Shown here: positions 21,374 through 32,019 of the stretch, one piece after another
Numbering within the stretch: position 1 is the stretch's first letter
How the letters are laid out: each line of letters opens with the position of its first letter
Assembly (NCBI GenBank): GCA_022747635.1
Contig: JAKTNV010000009.1
Location: 2,637,064-2,701,063 of the forward strand
Source: Hetaerina americana
Lineage: Eukaryota > Arthropoda > Insecta > Odonata > Calopterygidae
DNA length: 64,000 nucleotides
Reading direction: 5' to 3'
Made by a program: the position numbers and the translations under genes
The notes under the pieces: generated by a model
What the model saw: only the letters and a program-made list of their open reading frames with translations
Databases searched by the model: none
Told to the model about the DNA's origin: nothing

Positions 21374-22624
21374 TCAGTCGAATTGGTCCGCCTCTAGAGG
21401 AGCCCTGGGAAGATCGTCGACACCTTGGCTGTCCTCAAAAGGGAAGGACGATGGAATGTCTGGGATTTTTGACGCCGACAAAGTTTTACTCGTACATGTG
21501 TCAACTTCCGCGGCCGGCGATACTTTCTTGAGTTTCCGTGATAACGGAATCGAGGGGCCCGCCGTTGAGGAAGGGAGACAGTCGCAATCGGATGCATCCT
21601 CCCCCGCTGTCACCCGTGATTCTCGGGGAGTTGGATGCCCGTGAAGCAAGGATTGCGGGGAGAGCGCGTCAGTGGCGTTGCCAGATAAAGGAAGGACGCA
21701 GGCTGATCCGTCCTCCTTTGACGGAGTCACGGAGATAGGGGCCGGTGATCGTGAGTGTGTATCCGAGCTGGTAGGGACCGCAGCTTGATCGATGTTCGAG
21801 ATCAGCAGTACAGTGTCGTCCGTCCTCTTCTTTTTCGGATCCCTTTCTTCCGTTGACGACTTTCGCTCCCTCTGAAATTTCCCTCCAAGTGGAGGGGGAT
21901 GCGGGGGTTCGGCGGGAACAGCTGGGGGCGCACCCTCGATAAGTATCAGGGACCGCGCCCTCTCCTCCACAGCCATCTCGGGCTCATCCATCTCCTCTGC
22001 GGTGTTCGGATTGGAGGCCAAAAACATTGCCTCCGCATAGCTCTTCCCTCCCTGGTTCCGAGGGCAGGGCTTGCGCTCGTGGCCTTCTTGGTTGCAACGG
22101 GCGCAGGTGCGGCGCTGACCCTCGTAGATGATGATAGCCCGGTTGCCGCCGATGTGGAGGTACGAGGGGATATTTCTTTCGACCGTCATCCGCATCACTC
22201 TCGTACCTGTCAGCACGCGCGCCATTTTGTCGCCCTCCCACCTGTTCTCCCACGAGCGATGGGCTTTTCCAAAACGTTGAAGCTCGCCTGTTATATCTTC
22301 CAATGGGGTCTCCACGGGGAGACAAAGAACCCTGACATTACAAGGGCTACCGGAGATCTTGTCAATGGTAATCGTCGTCCTCGGATCATTTTGGGATGGA
22401 AACGGTAGTTTTCGTGGGATATTATCTATAATCCTCTTCATAGTAGCTTCAGTTGCCAACTTCAGGAATACCAAATGGCGGTTATATACAAATTGGATCG
22501 CCACAATCTCTTCGGGTGTGAGGCCCAGCGACTCTAGTGTAAAGAGGTGGACCTCCAACGGAGTAGGGGGCTTCGCCTTCTCATCAACTTGCAAGGCGAG
22601 CGTGTTAACGTGACGTACGACCAT
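21374..22624 (-). CDS. Tx1-like LINE ORF1 (gag-like nucleic-acid-binding protein), 416 aa
   Basis: The start is taken at MVVRHVNTLALQ (22,624); upstream in-frame residues belong to the GC-rich leader. The first ~150 residues carry TPEEIVAIQFVYNRHLVFLK and SGSPCNVRVLCLPVETPLED, an RRM-like ORF1 arrangement. A CCHC zinc knuckle follows near residue 175 (CARCNQEGHERKPC, spacing C-x2-C-x4-H-x4-C). The C-terminal half is Pro/Ser-rich with a basic patch KKKRTDD and looks disordered. ORF1 proteins coat the LINE RNA and act as chaperones for target-primed reverse transcription. The frame is intact over 416 codons, in contrast with ORF2. It lies ~330 bp upstream of ORF2, with no overlap. Confidence 0.85.
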   Translation of the reverse strand: MVVRHVNTLALQVDEKAKPPTPLEVHLFTLESLGLTPEEIVAIQFVYNRHLVFLKLATEATMKRIIDNIPRKLPFPSQNDPRTTITIDKISGSPCNVRVLCLPVETPLEDITGELQRFGKAHRSWENRWEGDKMARVLTGTRVMRMTVERNIPSYLHIGGNRAIIIYEGQRRTCARCNQEGHERKPCPRNQGGKSYAEAMFLASNPNTAEEMDEPEMAVEERARSLILIEGAPPAVPAEPPHPPPLGGKFQRERKSSTEERDPKKKRTDDTVLLISNIDQAAVPTSSDTHSRSPAPISVTPSKEDGSACVLPLSGNATDALSPQSLLHGHPTPRESRVTAGEDASDCDCLPSSTAGPSIPLSRKLKKVSPAAEVDTCTSKTLSASKIPDIPSSFPFEDSQGVDDLPRAPLEADQFD

Positions 22625-23017
22625 TTTGAAACAAATCAAATTGAGCACGCCAGCGCGAAAAAAAAGAAGAGCGTACTGAAGGCACTCCAAGAAAGAAGGA
22701 AAAAAAACACTCGTGTGCACTCCCTCCCCGCTACACGCACCCGGCGGTAGCAAATAAAAAGGAGCCTAAGCTCTACACCAGGAGTCAAGGTCAGTCTTGA
22801 TCCAGTAAACAAAACGAAAGTACGGCCTTCCCGGCGGAAGAAGTCGAGAGTTAAACTGCACGCTCCTGGATGAACTAGGCGGTCAACCGACGCTCGAAAC
22901 GAAACTCGATCGGAACCTCGATTTCCGAGAGTCCGGCAGGGCCGCTCTCCAAAGCCCGGCGGCCGAAGCCTCCGACGCCGGCGAATTTTAGACACTCGGT
23001 GAACACAGGCACGTCCT

Positions 23018-23222
23018 GCTATCGAGGCGTCCTCTTAAACTCTGAAATTTTGGGGGCTTTGAAAGGAACAAGATGCTGTGACGAAATACCGTACATACAA
23101 TGTCACAGGCATTCGTGGTCGAGCGCGACGCACCACAGTCCACGAGGTTAAAGCCAACTTTTAAACACTTAGGCTGTTTGTACCTTGACAAATTCCAAAG
23201 AAACTGCGGGAGAAATCCGCAG
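23018..23222 (-). repeat. scattered SINE-D-like pieces
   Basis: CGAGGCGTCCTCTTAAACTC at 23,025-23,044 matches the 5' head region of SINE-D copies at 56.7 and 60.95 kb. ATTCCAAAGAAACTGCGGGA near 23,192 matches the outer end of the SINE-D/Tx1-like 3' tail. They flank unassigned DNA. This may be a rearranged SINE-D beside the LINE 5' end, or the head motif may be the start of the LINE itself. Confidence 0.4.
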
Positions 23223-23445
23223 TCAAACAGAGTCTTCCGGAGAGATCTGGAGGCACACCTCCTCGCTCTCCGAGTTTCCAACTGCCGACGACGCAGGTCT
23301 CGTCCCATCTGTGTACCAACCCAGCCACCGATGAATCGACGGCCGAGCTGGCATAGGGAGGTTAGGACGGTCCAAAAGGGACGGCCAGCCGGATTTTCGT
23401 GCGTCGAGATGTACCGCCAGTTTACATTTTGTGACATTTCTTTTA
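23223..23445. other. no gene seen
   Basis: GC-richer unassigned DNA; a minus-strand open frame has no recognisable motif. Confidence 0.35.
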
Positions 23446-23469
23446 TTAAGGAAACATATAGTAACTTTG

Positions 23470-23830
23470 CATCAACATCATACATACTTGCAACCTTTCT
23501 TTGTTCAGGGAATATAGAACAGCTGTATTGTCCGTATAAACATTTATCTGTGTCCCACTAGGAAAGATGGTCACGTCATGATGAGCCAGTGCTTTCGCCT
23601 CATGGATGGGAAGTTCGTCTTGGAATGGCCCCATCTCTGCAATCCCTTTACTAGGAATAACCCAGGTCGCTTGCATCCGCATACACGTCCTCCATTGTCC
23701 CACAGCCACAAAACTCGCGCTCTTCGTGCCATACTCCGGTGCCCATGGATCGTCGGCCCATTTTGTATTCCGTCTCGCAAGGTCTGTCATGACAAAGTAG
23801 GCCAGACGGACACACACCAAAATATAAAGC
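23470..23830 (-). pseudogene. retroelement RNase H domain fragment
   Basis: Two minus-strand frames together give the RNase H landmarks: VYADASDLGYS (first catalytic Asp), then LPIHEAKALAHHD (Glu) and INVYTDNTAVLYSLNKER (second Asp with the TDN box). The ASD and ELP-IHE blocks are in different frames, so at least one frameshift is present. Neighbouring sequence gives no RT or integrase, and the source element (DIRS-like, Gypsy-like or other) cannot be told. Confidence 0.5.
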
Positions 23831-24599
23831 CGATGGCTTTCGGGATGTCTTGCACAATAATATTTTAAATCAACTCTGTAATGTATCGTCTTCGGGTGAG
23901 CGCTTTTCGAGTAAGCTTTGGTGTCATCGTTTCGGTATTAATTTTAACTCCCAGATACTTCAGGCTAATACCCTACGTGGCTAATACACTATTGGCCGTG
24001 TTAATAGTATTTCCTAATGTTTGGCTGAGAACTTGGAAATTAGTGATTTCTAATTCAAGCACAATAAGAAATTCAAGCACACCAAAGGTCTCACCAGGTC
24101 TCATCAATTACGCTGAAATTAGGACATGAATCAAACATGTATTTTTATCTGTGGCAAGTCTAACGATGATTAGGAAGGTGATGTGTTTTGGGATTGGTGA
24201 AATATCTTTGCAGGGAAAAAACTGCATAGGTTATTGTGTACAATGTTATAAGTTTGAGATTTATAGATCATTTGAAATGCAAATCCATGAAGAGAGGGAA
24301 AGAAAAGGAGAACAGTGAAGGGAACTACAGAAACATCTTTCTGTGGAGGCAGACGTTTGGAAGGCAGGAAAAAGTTTTCCCCTTTTGTCCCAAAAACATC
24401 CTTTTTCCATGCTAAAAGTATTGTTATATTTAACTTTTTTTCCAATAAATAATTTTCGGGGTTGTCTGATGGGAAAATTGAGAGGACGGAACTTAAGCTT
24501 TCCAAAGATTTTTATCAAACTCCCAGTTAAGTTTTGTATCAATATAAGTTCCTGGTAAGTTATCAGTTTGAATTTCAGTTATTAAGACTTAAATTCCAA
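23831..24599. other. no gene seen
   Basis: AT-rich. Short overlapping open frames at 24,170-24,558 lack motifs. Confidence 0.4.
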
Positions 24600-25010
24600 A
24601 ATACATCATCAATATGAATGCAAAGTGTATGATAATTGTGATAATATTAACCATTCCTTAGTCTGTCATTGAGTAGAACTTGATCATACATTTTCATCTT
24701 CTAGATGTTGACATTTTTGCACAAAAGTGGTGTCATCGGTATATAAATCAAATATAGATTTCATATTACGGGGAAAATCATTAATCCTGATGATTAAAAG
24801 ACTGGGCCATGCATAGAGCGCTGTGGGACACCATATTTTACTTTAAGAGCTGCAGATCAACAGCCATAAAATTCAACTACTTGGTCGCATTTCTCCAAAT
24901 GTGGCTTCAGTAGTTTCAGTGCAAAAACCCTTTGTACCATAACATTCTAGCCTTGATAGTATTATTGAATGTTTAACACAGTCAAGAGCCTTACTAAGAT
25001 CACATGGTGT
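24600..25010 (-). mobile_element. LINE-W fragment 2: RT core piece
   Basis: The minus strand reads DDTTFVQKCQHLEDENV and related blocks, matching the 41.5 kb copy (CADDTTFVQKCQHLEDAK). The DNA closely parallels 45,890-46,210 (for example CATCTTCTAGATGTTGACAT). The RT motif C Asp pair is visible. It is truncated at both ends, so neither the 3' tail nor the C-terminal part is present. Confidence 0.75.
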
Positions 25011-25122
25011 CACAGACAAGCAAGTGGATTAATATGTGCATTGCCTATGTCCGTATATAATGATGCAGGCATAAACACACGCAGTGTCGATTTTACTAAT
25101 GAACGTCGTGATAAGAATTATA

Positions 25123-26455
25123 CTACCTTGATCAAAAATTTCCCGGAATTTATTCAGAAAATTAAAAATACAAGTTTATTCATCTAAATCTATATTGTCC
25201 CCTTCAAAGTAATCCCCATCGACTGCAACACACTTATGCCAGCGCTTGATCCAATCCTCGAAACATTTTTTATATTCGGTTTTCGGTATGTCCATCAGTG
25301 CTTCCTGCGATTTTTCCATTACTTCCTCTCGGCTGCTAAAACGCGTTCCCCGTAATGGTTTTTTAACTCGATTGAACAGAAAGAAGTCACAGGGAGCCAA
25401 ATCAGGTGAATTCGGTGGCTGTTGGATGGTATTTGTTGCATTTTTCGTCAAAAAATTACGAATAATGATAGCACTGTGCGACGGTGCGTTATCATGGTGC
25501 AAAATCCACGAGTTTTCTGCCCACATTTCTGGTCTCTTTCGGCGAATTGCTTCACGCAAACGTCTCATAACGCCCAAATAATACTCTTTGTTTACTGTCT
25601 GGCCTTCTGGCAAAAATTCATGATGCACTACACCGTTGTAATCCATGAAAACCGTCAGCATTGCCTTCTTTTTTGACTGAAAACGACGTGGTTTTTTTGG
25701 TCTCGGCTCATTTGGTGAACGCCATTCACTTGCCTGATGTCTGGATTGCGTGTCGTACTCATAAACCCACGTCTCGTCTCCAGTAATGATCCTTTTGATG
25801 AATGTGGGATCGGATTCAGCCTCGCAAATCATGTCTTTTGCGACGTCAACACGGTCTCTTTTTTGCATGAAATTGAGGTCTTTTGGCACCAACTTTGCTG
25901 CTACACGACGGAAACCCAAATCATTAACCACAATGTCTTGGGCGGATCCATAGGCAATGTTCAAGTCCTCCGCTATTTCTCTGATGGTTAATTTGCGGTT
26001 ATTGACCAACATTTCTTTTACTTTATCAATTTTTTCACCGACTTTCGATGTCGATGGTCTGCCACTGCGTTCATCATCTTCGATTGACTCACGACCACTT
26101 CTGAACCGCTCGTGCCACTGGTAAACGACCGTTTTTTTTTAGAGAATCGTTGCCGAAACACTTTTCCAACATTTCCAACGTCCGTGCGCCACTAAATCCG
26201 TTTTTTACGCAAAATTTAATACAAGTTCGTTGTTGCAAATTTAAATCCATTTCTGAAATTGTAAAAAATCGCCAACACACACAGAGATAGATGTACTCTT
26301 GGCTACGTAACTTTTGCAAATGTCAAGTTATGACACTAAGATTTAAAGGGAATATCAACAACAGATGTACCAATTTAACAAAAAAAACAGAACTCAAATC
26401 GGAACGATGGGAGCGCCACACGGTGGTTATTCCGGGAACTTTTTGATCAAGGTAG
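25123..26455 (-). mobile_element. MarA copy 3: full-length mariner (1,333 bp)
   Basis: Both inverted repeats are present (CTACCTTGATCAAAAA inward from 25,123 and from 26,455), with TA on both sides (25,121-25,122 and 26,456-26,457). This copy defines MarA; the other two are truncated and fused to MarB blocks. The flanks differ from those of the other copies, so it is an independent insertion. Confidence 0.95.
25176..26250 (-). pseudogene. MarA mariner transposase, one frameshift in a poly(A) run
   Basis: The protein starts at MDLNLQQRTCIKF (26,250) and ends GDNIDLDE, ~357 codons. The N-terminal HTH, linker RSGRPST, GDETWVYEYD, HHDNAPSHS and SPDLAPCDFFLF are all present (D,D34D). The frame changes once, near 26,132-26,140: a run of nine A (minus strand) sits where eight would keep the ORF open. 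The two other MarA copies have seven at the same place. Apart from this the coding sequence is clean. If the run is tolerated by slippage, the protein could still be made. Otherwise all three copies are dead. Confidence 0.88.
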
Positions 26456-26457
26456 TA

Positions 26458-29316
26458 TGTAGGTTCCACACATGAACCCACCGACTGTAAGTTATCAGTG
26501 TCCAAATTCGGATGTATGTTTAATAAATAATTAATGAAAGACCGATTGACGAGATAGTGAAAAATTAATTCCTGTGAGGGAGTTATGATTTATGGGTTCT
26601 AATTGGTAAGTGGGTGTACTCTCAAAAAATAATACAGATGTGTTCGATGCATAAATGCGACATGGAAAGTGTTGGACTCCTTCCATTGCCGGAAAACACC
26701 GAACGGAATCCAATCAATATGCAGGGTAAATGTAGTATTGAATTGGTTGAGGGGGGAGAGTAGGTTCCTTTCGCCAAATAACACCAGGTTGCTGCCGACA
26801 GTGCATACCCTCGTAAAGGAAGAACTCGATGTGTGTGTGTGTGAAACACAATTTCACTTCACAGAACATTGTGTAACACGGTGAATGCATGCTACTTACG
26901 GTATCACTCGTCCTCGTATTCTCGGAATTCAATCCAGCCAATTCAATTCCTTTTTTTCTCTCCTCACTTTTGGTGAAGTTCCTTCCTTCTTCTTAGCCAA
27001 AGTATGTTTCTTAGCTTGAAACTTCTTCAAGAATAAAATTCCCTTCGCCTCATTCTCGGCCACTGAAATACTTAAAAATACCAGTGAGAAGAACACCCAA
27101 ACAAAAAATGATAGGTCTTTTAAAGTACGAGTCGTAGTCTTTCTTTCGAAAAGAATAAAAGTACATTGAGTTAACTTGAGGTCACGTTTGCCGTTGAGCA
27201 ACTCACCTTTGAGCTCTTAGAAATTAGCGTAATAGATTCCTTCCCTCCACTTAAAAAACGCAATACTCAAGGAGCTTCTCTCATTGAAAAAATGGAGCAC
27301 ACCAGGGACACTCAAAAGAGCGAACAGGTGGAGGCACGAGAACATAAGCAAAAAACTCATGAAAAACAATGAGAATTGGTGTTTTCGCTGTCTCTACAAA
27401 GGTGTGCATGGCATCCCCAGTGGAGCACATTTCAAGCTGGCAAAGGAAAATTACACCCTTAAGTAAATTCTACTGCGCCCCAGTTTCCTTCAGATAACGT
27501 CAGTAAAATGCCGACACTCGGCCGTTAAATTCTCAAGCTACGCACAAAGGAGGAAAGAGTTTCGCCCTGCCTTATTCAATGTGAAGTGTCCGTATAGTCA
27601 CTTCTATGAATAGCAGCTGGAATAGTCTCGAAGGGCTTGCCTTTGTTCTTATAAGGAACCTCTGTCAAGCAGTGATTTGATAATAAGTGCGCCTTTACCA
27701 CGGATTAATCAAACCTACATTTTCTAGTAATTGTTAAAAATGGCGACGAAGATCCGTAAGGCTGCGAATCGTGGATGGATCTGACATGGGATTTAGTCTT
27801 ATTATTACTTGGTGACGATTGGCGCAATCATGGGAAAGAGCGATGTTGTCGATTTCATTCAGGATATTCCTGGTGTCCCAGGGATCGCAATAGTGACCCC
27901 TGCCCCGAGGGCACTCAACCACTGTGCCCAGAGTACGTTTCTAATAATCCCTGGGAACGTTTATAAAGTTCCCTCAAATTTATCATTCTGAGTTCAATCA
28001 AAGTGTTTCATAGTATCCACAGGATGGCGACTCGTTCTGTCAAGAGTTGATTCCGAATGTCGTGCGATGGATGATATTGCTGTTAACCGAAGTGGGTCGT
28101 CTCAGTGAGCATGTATGTACTCTGGCAAATATTAAGTTACCGTGGTATATTCAAGAGATAAGAATAATCCATCATTTTATGAGAGTGGAGAGTTAGACTT
28201 CTCGTTGTAGGTGCGAGGGATGGACCGTGATACTAAGTTCCGATTCGATATTTCTCACGAATGTTTCTGTGCCATTACGCGCCCTTGCGTAGTCGTACTT
28301 CCATTTCATGTGGAAAAGGCGAACTATTTCCACTGGCGCCATCTTGTGTTTTAAGATCAGACTACTGCGGTTAGTTGAATAATATAACAAAATTAATATT
28401 CAATTAAAAATATATTATTTGGTAAAGAGAAATATATATATATATATATATAAAATTACACTGCTTAAATCTTGATGAAATTTTTTTGTAGAATTAATTT
28501 AAGAATTTAACTTCATGGCATATTTTTCAAATTAAAAAATGACGTCATCCAACGGTTTCGACCACCTGCTATTCATTCGATGAGCTACCCGTCCAGTTGG
28601 TCATGTGTCGTCGTGTCTGAAGGAGGTGAGGGCATACTTGTCTAATGTTCCCGCCTTTTTAGATTATTGTTGGATGCCTTATATTCTGGGCTGCAATTGT
28701 GTAAAAGGGTGTAATTCTTTTATTTCGAGGTAATTTTATACTTAGTATTGCGAATAGGGAAGGATATTTCGAATTCCTCGTCATTATGTGAACCAAGCGT
28801 GGATTGAATTTTTGCGTGATTCGTAGTACCTAATCTGTTTAAAGCTTGCCAGGGAAAAGTTAAATTAAACCTAAATTAACAATGAAACAGGAAGTTGTGC
28901 CATTTCGATTATTTTCAAAATATAGTTAATGCCGAAAAGACGGAGAGATTTAGACACGCGACGAAATAAGTCATTGCTCTTCTTCACTAAGATTGCCGGT
29001 TTTCTTCTATTCCAGAGAACCAATATCTCAAACTATTTTCTGCTCCTAATTTAGCTTCTACTCCAAAGCTATACAGGGTGCGGTAGAATAACTTTCTTAA
29101 TTTAAAAGAAATTCATATAGCCACAATCTGTATTTTGAAACGCTCGTCATCCGCAGTCGGTTCCCTGACTTTGCGATTCGTCAACCCGAGATTTTTGAAT
29201 GTCGGTACTTATTTCTAGGGACAGTTCCAGCCCCATCTAATTGCATCTTGCTTCCATACTCATTGAAAGGGTAAACTTAAGTTCTAATTAAACTTTTACG
29301 AACCGGAGTCCAACGC
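26458..29316. other. long stretch without an assignable gene
   Basis: Mostly AT-rich. GC-richer spots carry GGCGCCATCTTG near 28,336 and TGACGTCA (CRE palindrome) at 28,540-28,547. AGGTGAGGG near 28,623 resembles a splice donor. Near 29,070, ACAGGGTGCGGTAGAATAAC looks like a transposon end without a partner. No coding exon can be defended. Confidence 0.35.
28432..28452. repeat. short (TA)n array
   Basis: About 20 bp of TA dinucleotides. Confidence 0.85.
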
Positions 29317-29505
29317 GTGCGAACGTTTGTCGCAAGGAAGCGGTGGCCATTGGACTTGTTTGAGCGAACGCATTCCAAGTTAAAAGTCAAGGTCACTAGG
29401 AGCCAAGAGTCCTCAAGTTCATTTGCCCCATTTTACTTGGAGTCTCTCCCTGACTCAGCTTGGAGTTGTATATATTTTTTTTGGAGAAAATTGACCTTCA
29501 AGTGA
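29317..29505 (+). repeat. dispersed repeat R2, copy 1
   Basis: About 180 bp match 31,807-31,985 in the same orientation, for example GGTGGCCATTGGACTTGTTT, GAGCGAACGCATTCCAAGTT and CCCCATTTTACTTGGAG. A 62-codon open frame across it is broken in the other copy, so coding is unlikely. Type unknown. Confidence 0.8.
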
Positions 29506-29510
29506 CAATG

Positions 29511-30385
29511 AATTCCGTGTTTTTGAACACTCAAAGCTTCATTTCATGCGACTGCTCTTGGGCGAAAAGGTGCAATACATATTTTCACACTCCGATACAC
29601 AATGACTTGAAGTATTTTAATTGAATTAATGAGGCGAATTAAGTTTCATATTCTAAAAACCGATCGGGGTTTAACGTTCAATATCATTATAATGAACGAT
29701 TGGGCATTTTTTTGGATGCAAAAAATATACATACTGATATTGGAAAGTTTTTTCCAGCACATTTTTTAGTGTTTAGACGCTTGGCTAAGGTGTTTTGGAA
29801 TCTGATTTCAGTGATGTGATCGGTTTGCGTGTGTTTGTTTGGAAAGGATTCTCCCCTTGGAAAGGGAAGAATGTCCGAGTGTTGCGAGAGAGTGAGATGG
29901 ACGGATACTTCTGGAAGTGCAGGAATGATATATGGATTCCTAGGGAATGAAACTTCGAAGAATCCGGCGAATAGGAATAATTGTAAGTTGACACATTTAT
30001 TTAATTATACATTTATCAGTGATATATATGGTCACGTCGGGTTGACCTCTGACATGGGAGGTCAGATTTTAATTTCCCTCCCTTCCTTATCTCTTTTTTA
30101 CTCTCTCCCCCTTGCACATTTCTCACAACAATTTACCTTCCTTATAAGGAAGCAGTGCAATGATCATATTCCAATTTGATTCACGCGGGTGAATCATTGT
30201 TGCTGAAAATGTAAACAGTGCTGTAGTTACGTACGACAACGTGTGCGAGTCAATTGAAATTCTGCAAACGTGCTTTATTTGTCTAGTCATTAAGCTAACT
30301 GCGGGCCCTTGTCTTTTTGAATAAACCTCTGCTGGTATAAAATATGCTATTCCTCGAAATATACATACTTGTTCCATTTAAATTA
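29511..30385. other. no gene seen
   Basis: Unassigned. A plus-strand open frame from 29,870 (MSECCERVRWTD) runs towards a GTAAGT near 29,984 and could be a first exon, but nothing else supports it. Confidence 0.3.
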
Positions 30386-30399
30386 TAAGTTTTCGTCGA

Positions 30400-30710
30400 G
30401 GGGATCGGAATTGTGACGGCGGGTATCGTACAGGCTTACCGCCCAGAAGGCCCGGGATCAAATATCGTCTGCGTCGAATATTTTTCAGAGGTATCTCGAT
30501 CCCTACTTGAGGTGCTTTGCGGAGAGAACTTTGAGTGAGTACGACGCCCGTCGCATGGGGTATTAAATTGCGAACCCATTTGCGCCTTTTGTCTAGAGTA
30601 GGTTAATGCTGACGCCGGGTTTCTCTCCACCCTTCATCGTTTTCTGCCCATCATCTATGGTGCAAATGACCTCAGCTTTTGGTATCCTCCCCAAAATACT
30701 TGTACTTTTT
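30400..30710 (+). mobile_element. SINE-A copy 2 (tRNA-derived), full length
   Basis: A 311-bp insertion is bounded by the 14-bp duplication TAAGTTTTCGTCGA at 30,386-30,399 and 30,711-30,724. The head has a degenerate B-box (GGGATCAAATA) and is followed by the body shared with the 9.3 and 36.7 kb copies. This is the most diverged copy, and its CTA tail has decayed to ACTTGTAC-like sequence. Confidence 0.92.
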
Positions 30711-30724
30711 TAAGTTTTCGTCGA

Positions 30725-31560
30725 AGTCGAGTTTTAAATTTAGCGTGTGCATATTTAGCCTGAAATCTTTGACTACACTCACTTTCAACATCGCGTGTGT
30801 TCGGTCCCATGTATGATGTGTAGCACGGACTTCAAATCACCTCAGAGACCCTTGACTATTCCACTGAAGCCGCTTAATTTTTGGGAATACCTAATAACTG
30901 TCATTAAGCGTTTGGGTTACTGAAACTGATGTCAGTGTCTAATCAAAAACAATTTCTTGGAGGTATTTTTTAATTCGGGTTAAAACGGAAGGAAAAAGAA
31001 ACCTCTATGCTTTTTTGTTAAATTGTTTGTGTGTGTGGTATATTTTTTTTTTTAAAGCTTCCCACTGTTGATGAACAATATGTTTATCATTTAAGTGTCG
31101 TATCCATTCTCTGTGCCTTTGGTGTATTTTAATCCCTTGCCGTGTGGTGGTTTTATGGGAGGGGAGTGGGCATGAGGTTCATGAAACAATTGAAGGGGTC
31201 CTTGGGTTGTTGATAAGAGGGGAAGGGTAAACCAGGCTATATTTAGTTTTCGTTGCATGTTTTTTTCCTAAAAATGTCAAATCAGCTTTTCTCGCCATTT
31301 TAAATGAAAAGTATGAGTGGAAATGGGAGTGCATGGCCATGTTCAACTTCGTAAGTGAATTTAGTTGCATTGGGTTAGCTATTTAGTTTATCGATAAATT
31401 AAGGTTGCTACCTTTACTGGTACCGTAATCAGAAAATGCCATCCACATTGCTGACTAGGTTTGTTAGAAATACTTGAATTAGGTCCTGCATTCGTTTATA
31501 AAATCCTGGAGAAAAAAAATTGAGGAATTAGGGATTACCCACCGCCGTAACTTATGCTTG
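30725..31560. other. no gene seen
   Basis: AT-rich unassigned DNA. Confidence 0.4.
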
Positions 31561-31609
31561 ATTATAATACTTTGGATTACCCTTATTGGGGGTCCCAGAA
31601 GCACCCGAC

Positions 31610-31803
31610 CCAATAAGGAAAACTCAAAAATTGTGGAAATAAATTTATTTATATTTCAACATAATCTCGTTTCAACTTTATACACTTTTCACAGTTCCGT
31701 CCAATAAGTTCGGTAATGTTTTTATAAAATGAACTGCTTTGCTCCTCTAATTATTCATTACCTGCCGACATCACATCTTCACGGTTGGAAAATCTATGAC
31801 CAC
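31610..31803 (-). pseudogene. C-terminal remnant of another mariner-like transposase
   Basis: The minus strand translates to FSNREDVMSAGNE, a stop, then SSSFYKNITELIGRNCEKC and IKLKRDYVEI followed by TAA. This has the form of the mariner C-terminus, which usually ends in a Cys-x-x-Leu-x-x-DYVE pattern. It differs from MarA, MarB and MarC, so it represents a fourth, older family. No intact inverted repeat was found. Confidence 0.5.
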
Positions 31804-31806
31804 CGC

Positions 31807-31985
31807 GAACGTTTGTCGAAAGAAAGCGGTGGCCATTGGACTTGTTTGAGCGAACGCATTCCAAGTTAAAAGTCGAGGTCATCAGAAGCCATGAGTCCTC
31901 CAGTTAATTGCCCCATTTTACTTGGAGACTCTCTCTGACAAAGGCTGGAGTTGGATAATTTTTTTCGGAGAAAATAACCTGAATT
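31807..31985 (+). repeat. dispersed repeat R2, copy 2
   Basis: Direct-orientation partner of 29,317-29,505. It directly abuts the mariner-like remnant on its left, and a jockey-like LINE starts ~35 bp to its right. Confidence 0.8.
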
Positions 31986-32019
31986 TAAACCTGAATTTTA
32001 CGCCCTCTTAAACTCTTAC

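Larger units (their letters stand above)
17635..22985 (-). mobile_element. Tx1/L1-like non-LTR retrotransposon, near full length
   Basis: About 5.3 kb on the minus strand: a GC-rich 5' UTR (22,985-22,625), an ORF1 with a zinc knuckle, an ORF2 with endonuclease, RT and a C-terminal Cys/His motif, and a 3' UTR to about 17,635 ending in ATTATTATTAA. The RT wording (ASQRTAVITLIPKK, FRPIALLNADYKILAHVL) is typical of the Tx1/L1 group. ORF1 is open throughout; ORF2 carries several frameshifts, so the copy is inactive but fairly young. The last 73 bp (17,643-17,715) recur as the tail of SINE-D. I could not define a target-site duplication. Confidence 0.88.

Noticed and set aside
22636..22995. 119-codon minus frame upstream of LINE ORF1
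   Set aside because: Arg-rich translation of a GC-rich leader; it ends in a Leu/Phe run and has no motif. Treated as 5' UTR.
29829..30179. Possible first exon MSECCERVRWTD with GTAAGT near 29,984
   Set aside because: No homology recognised, no acceptor partner; kept only as a remark.
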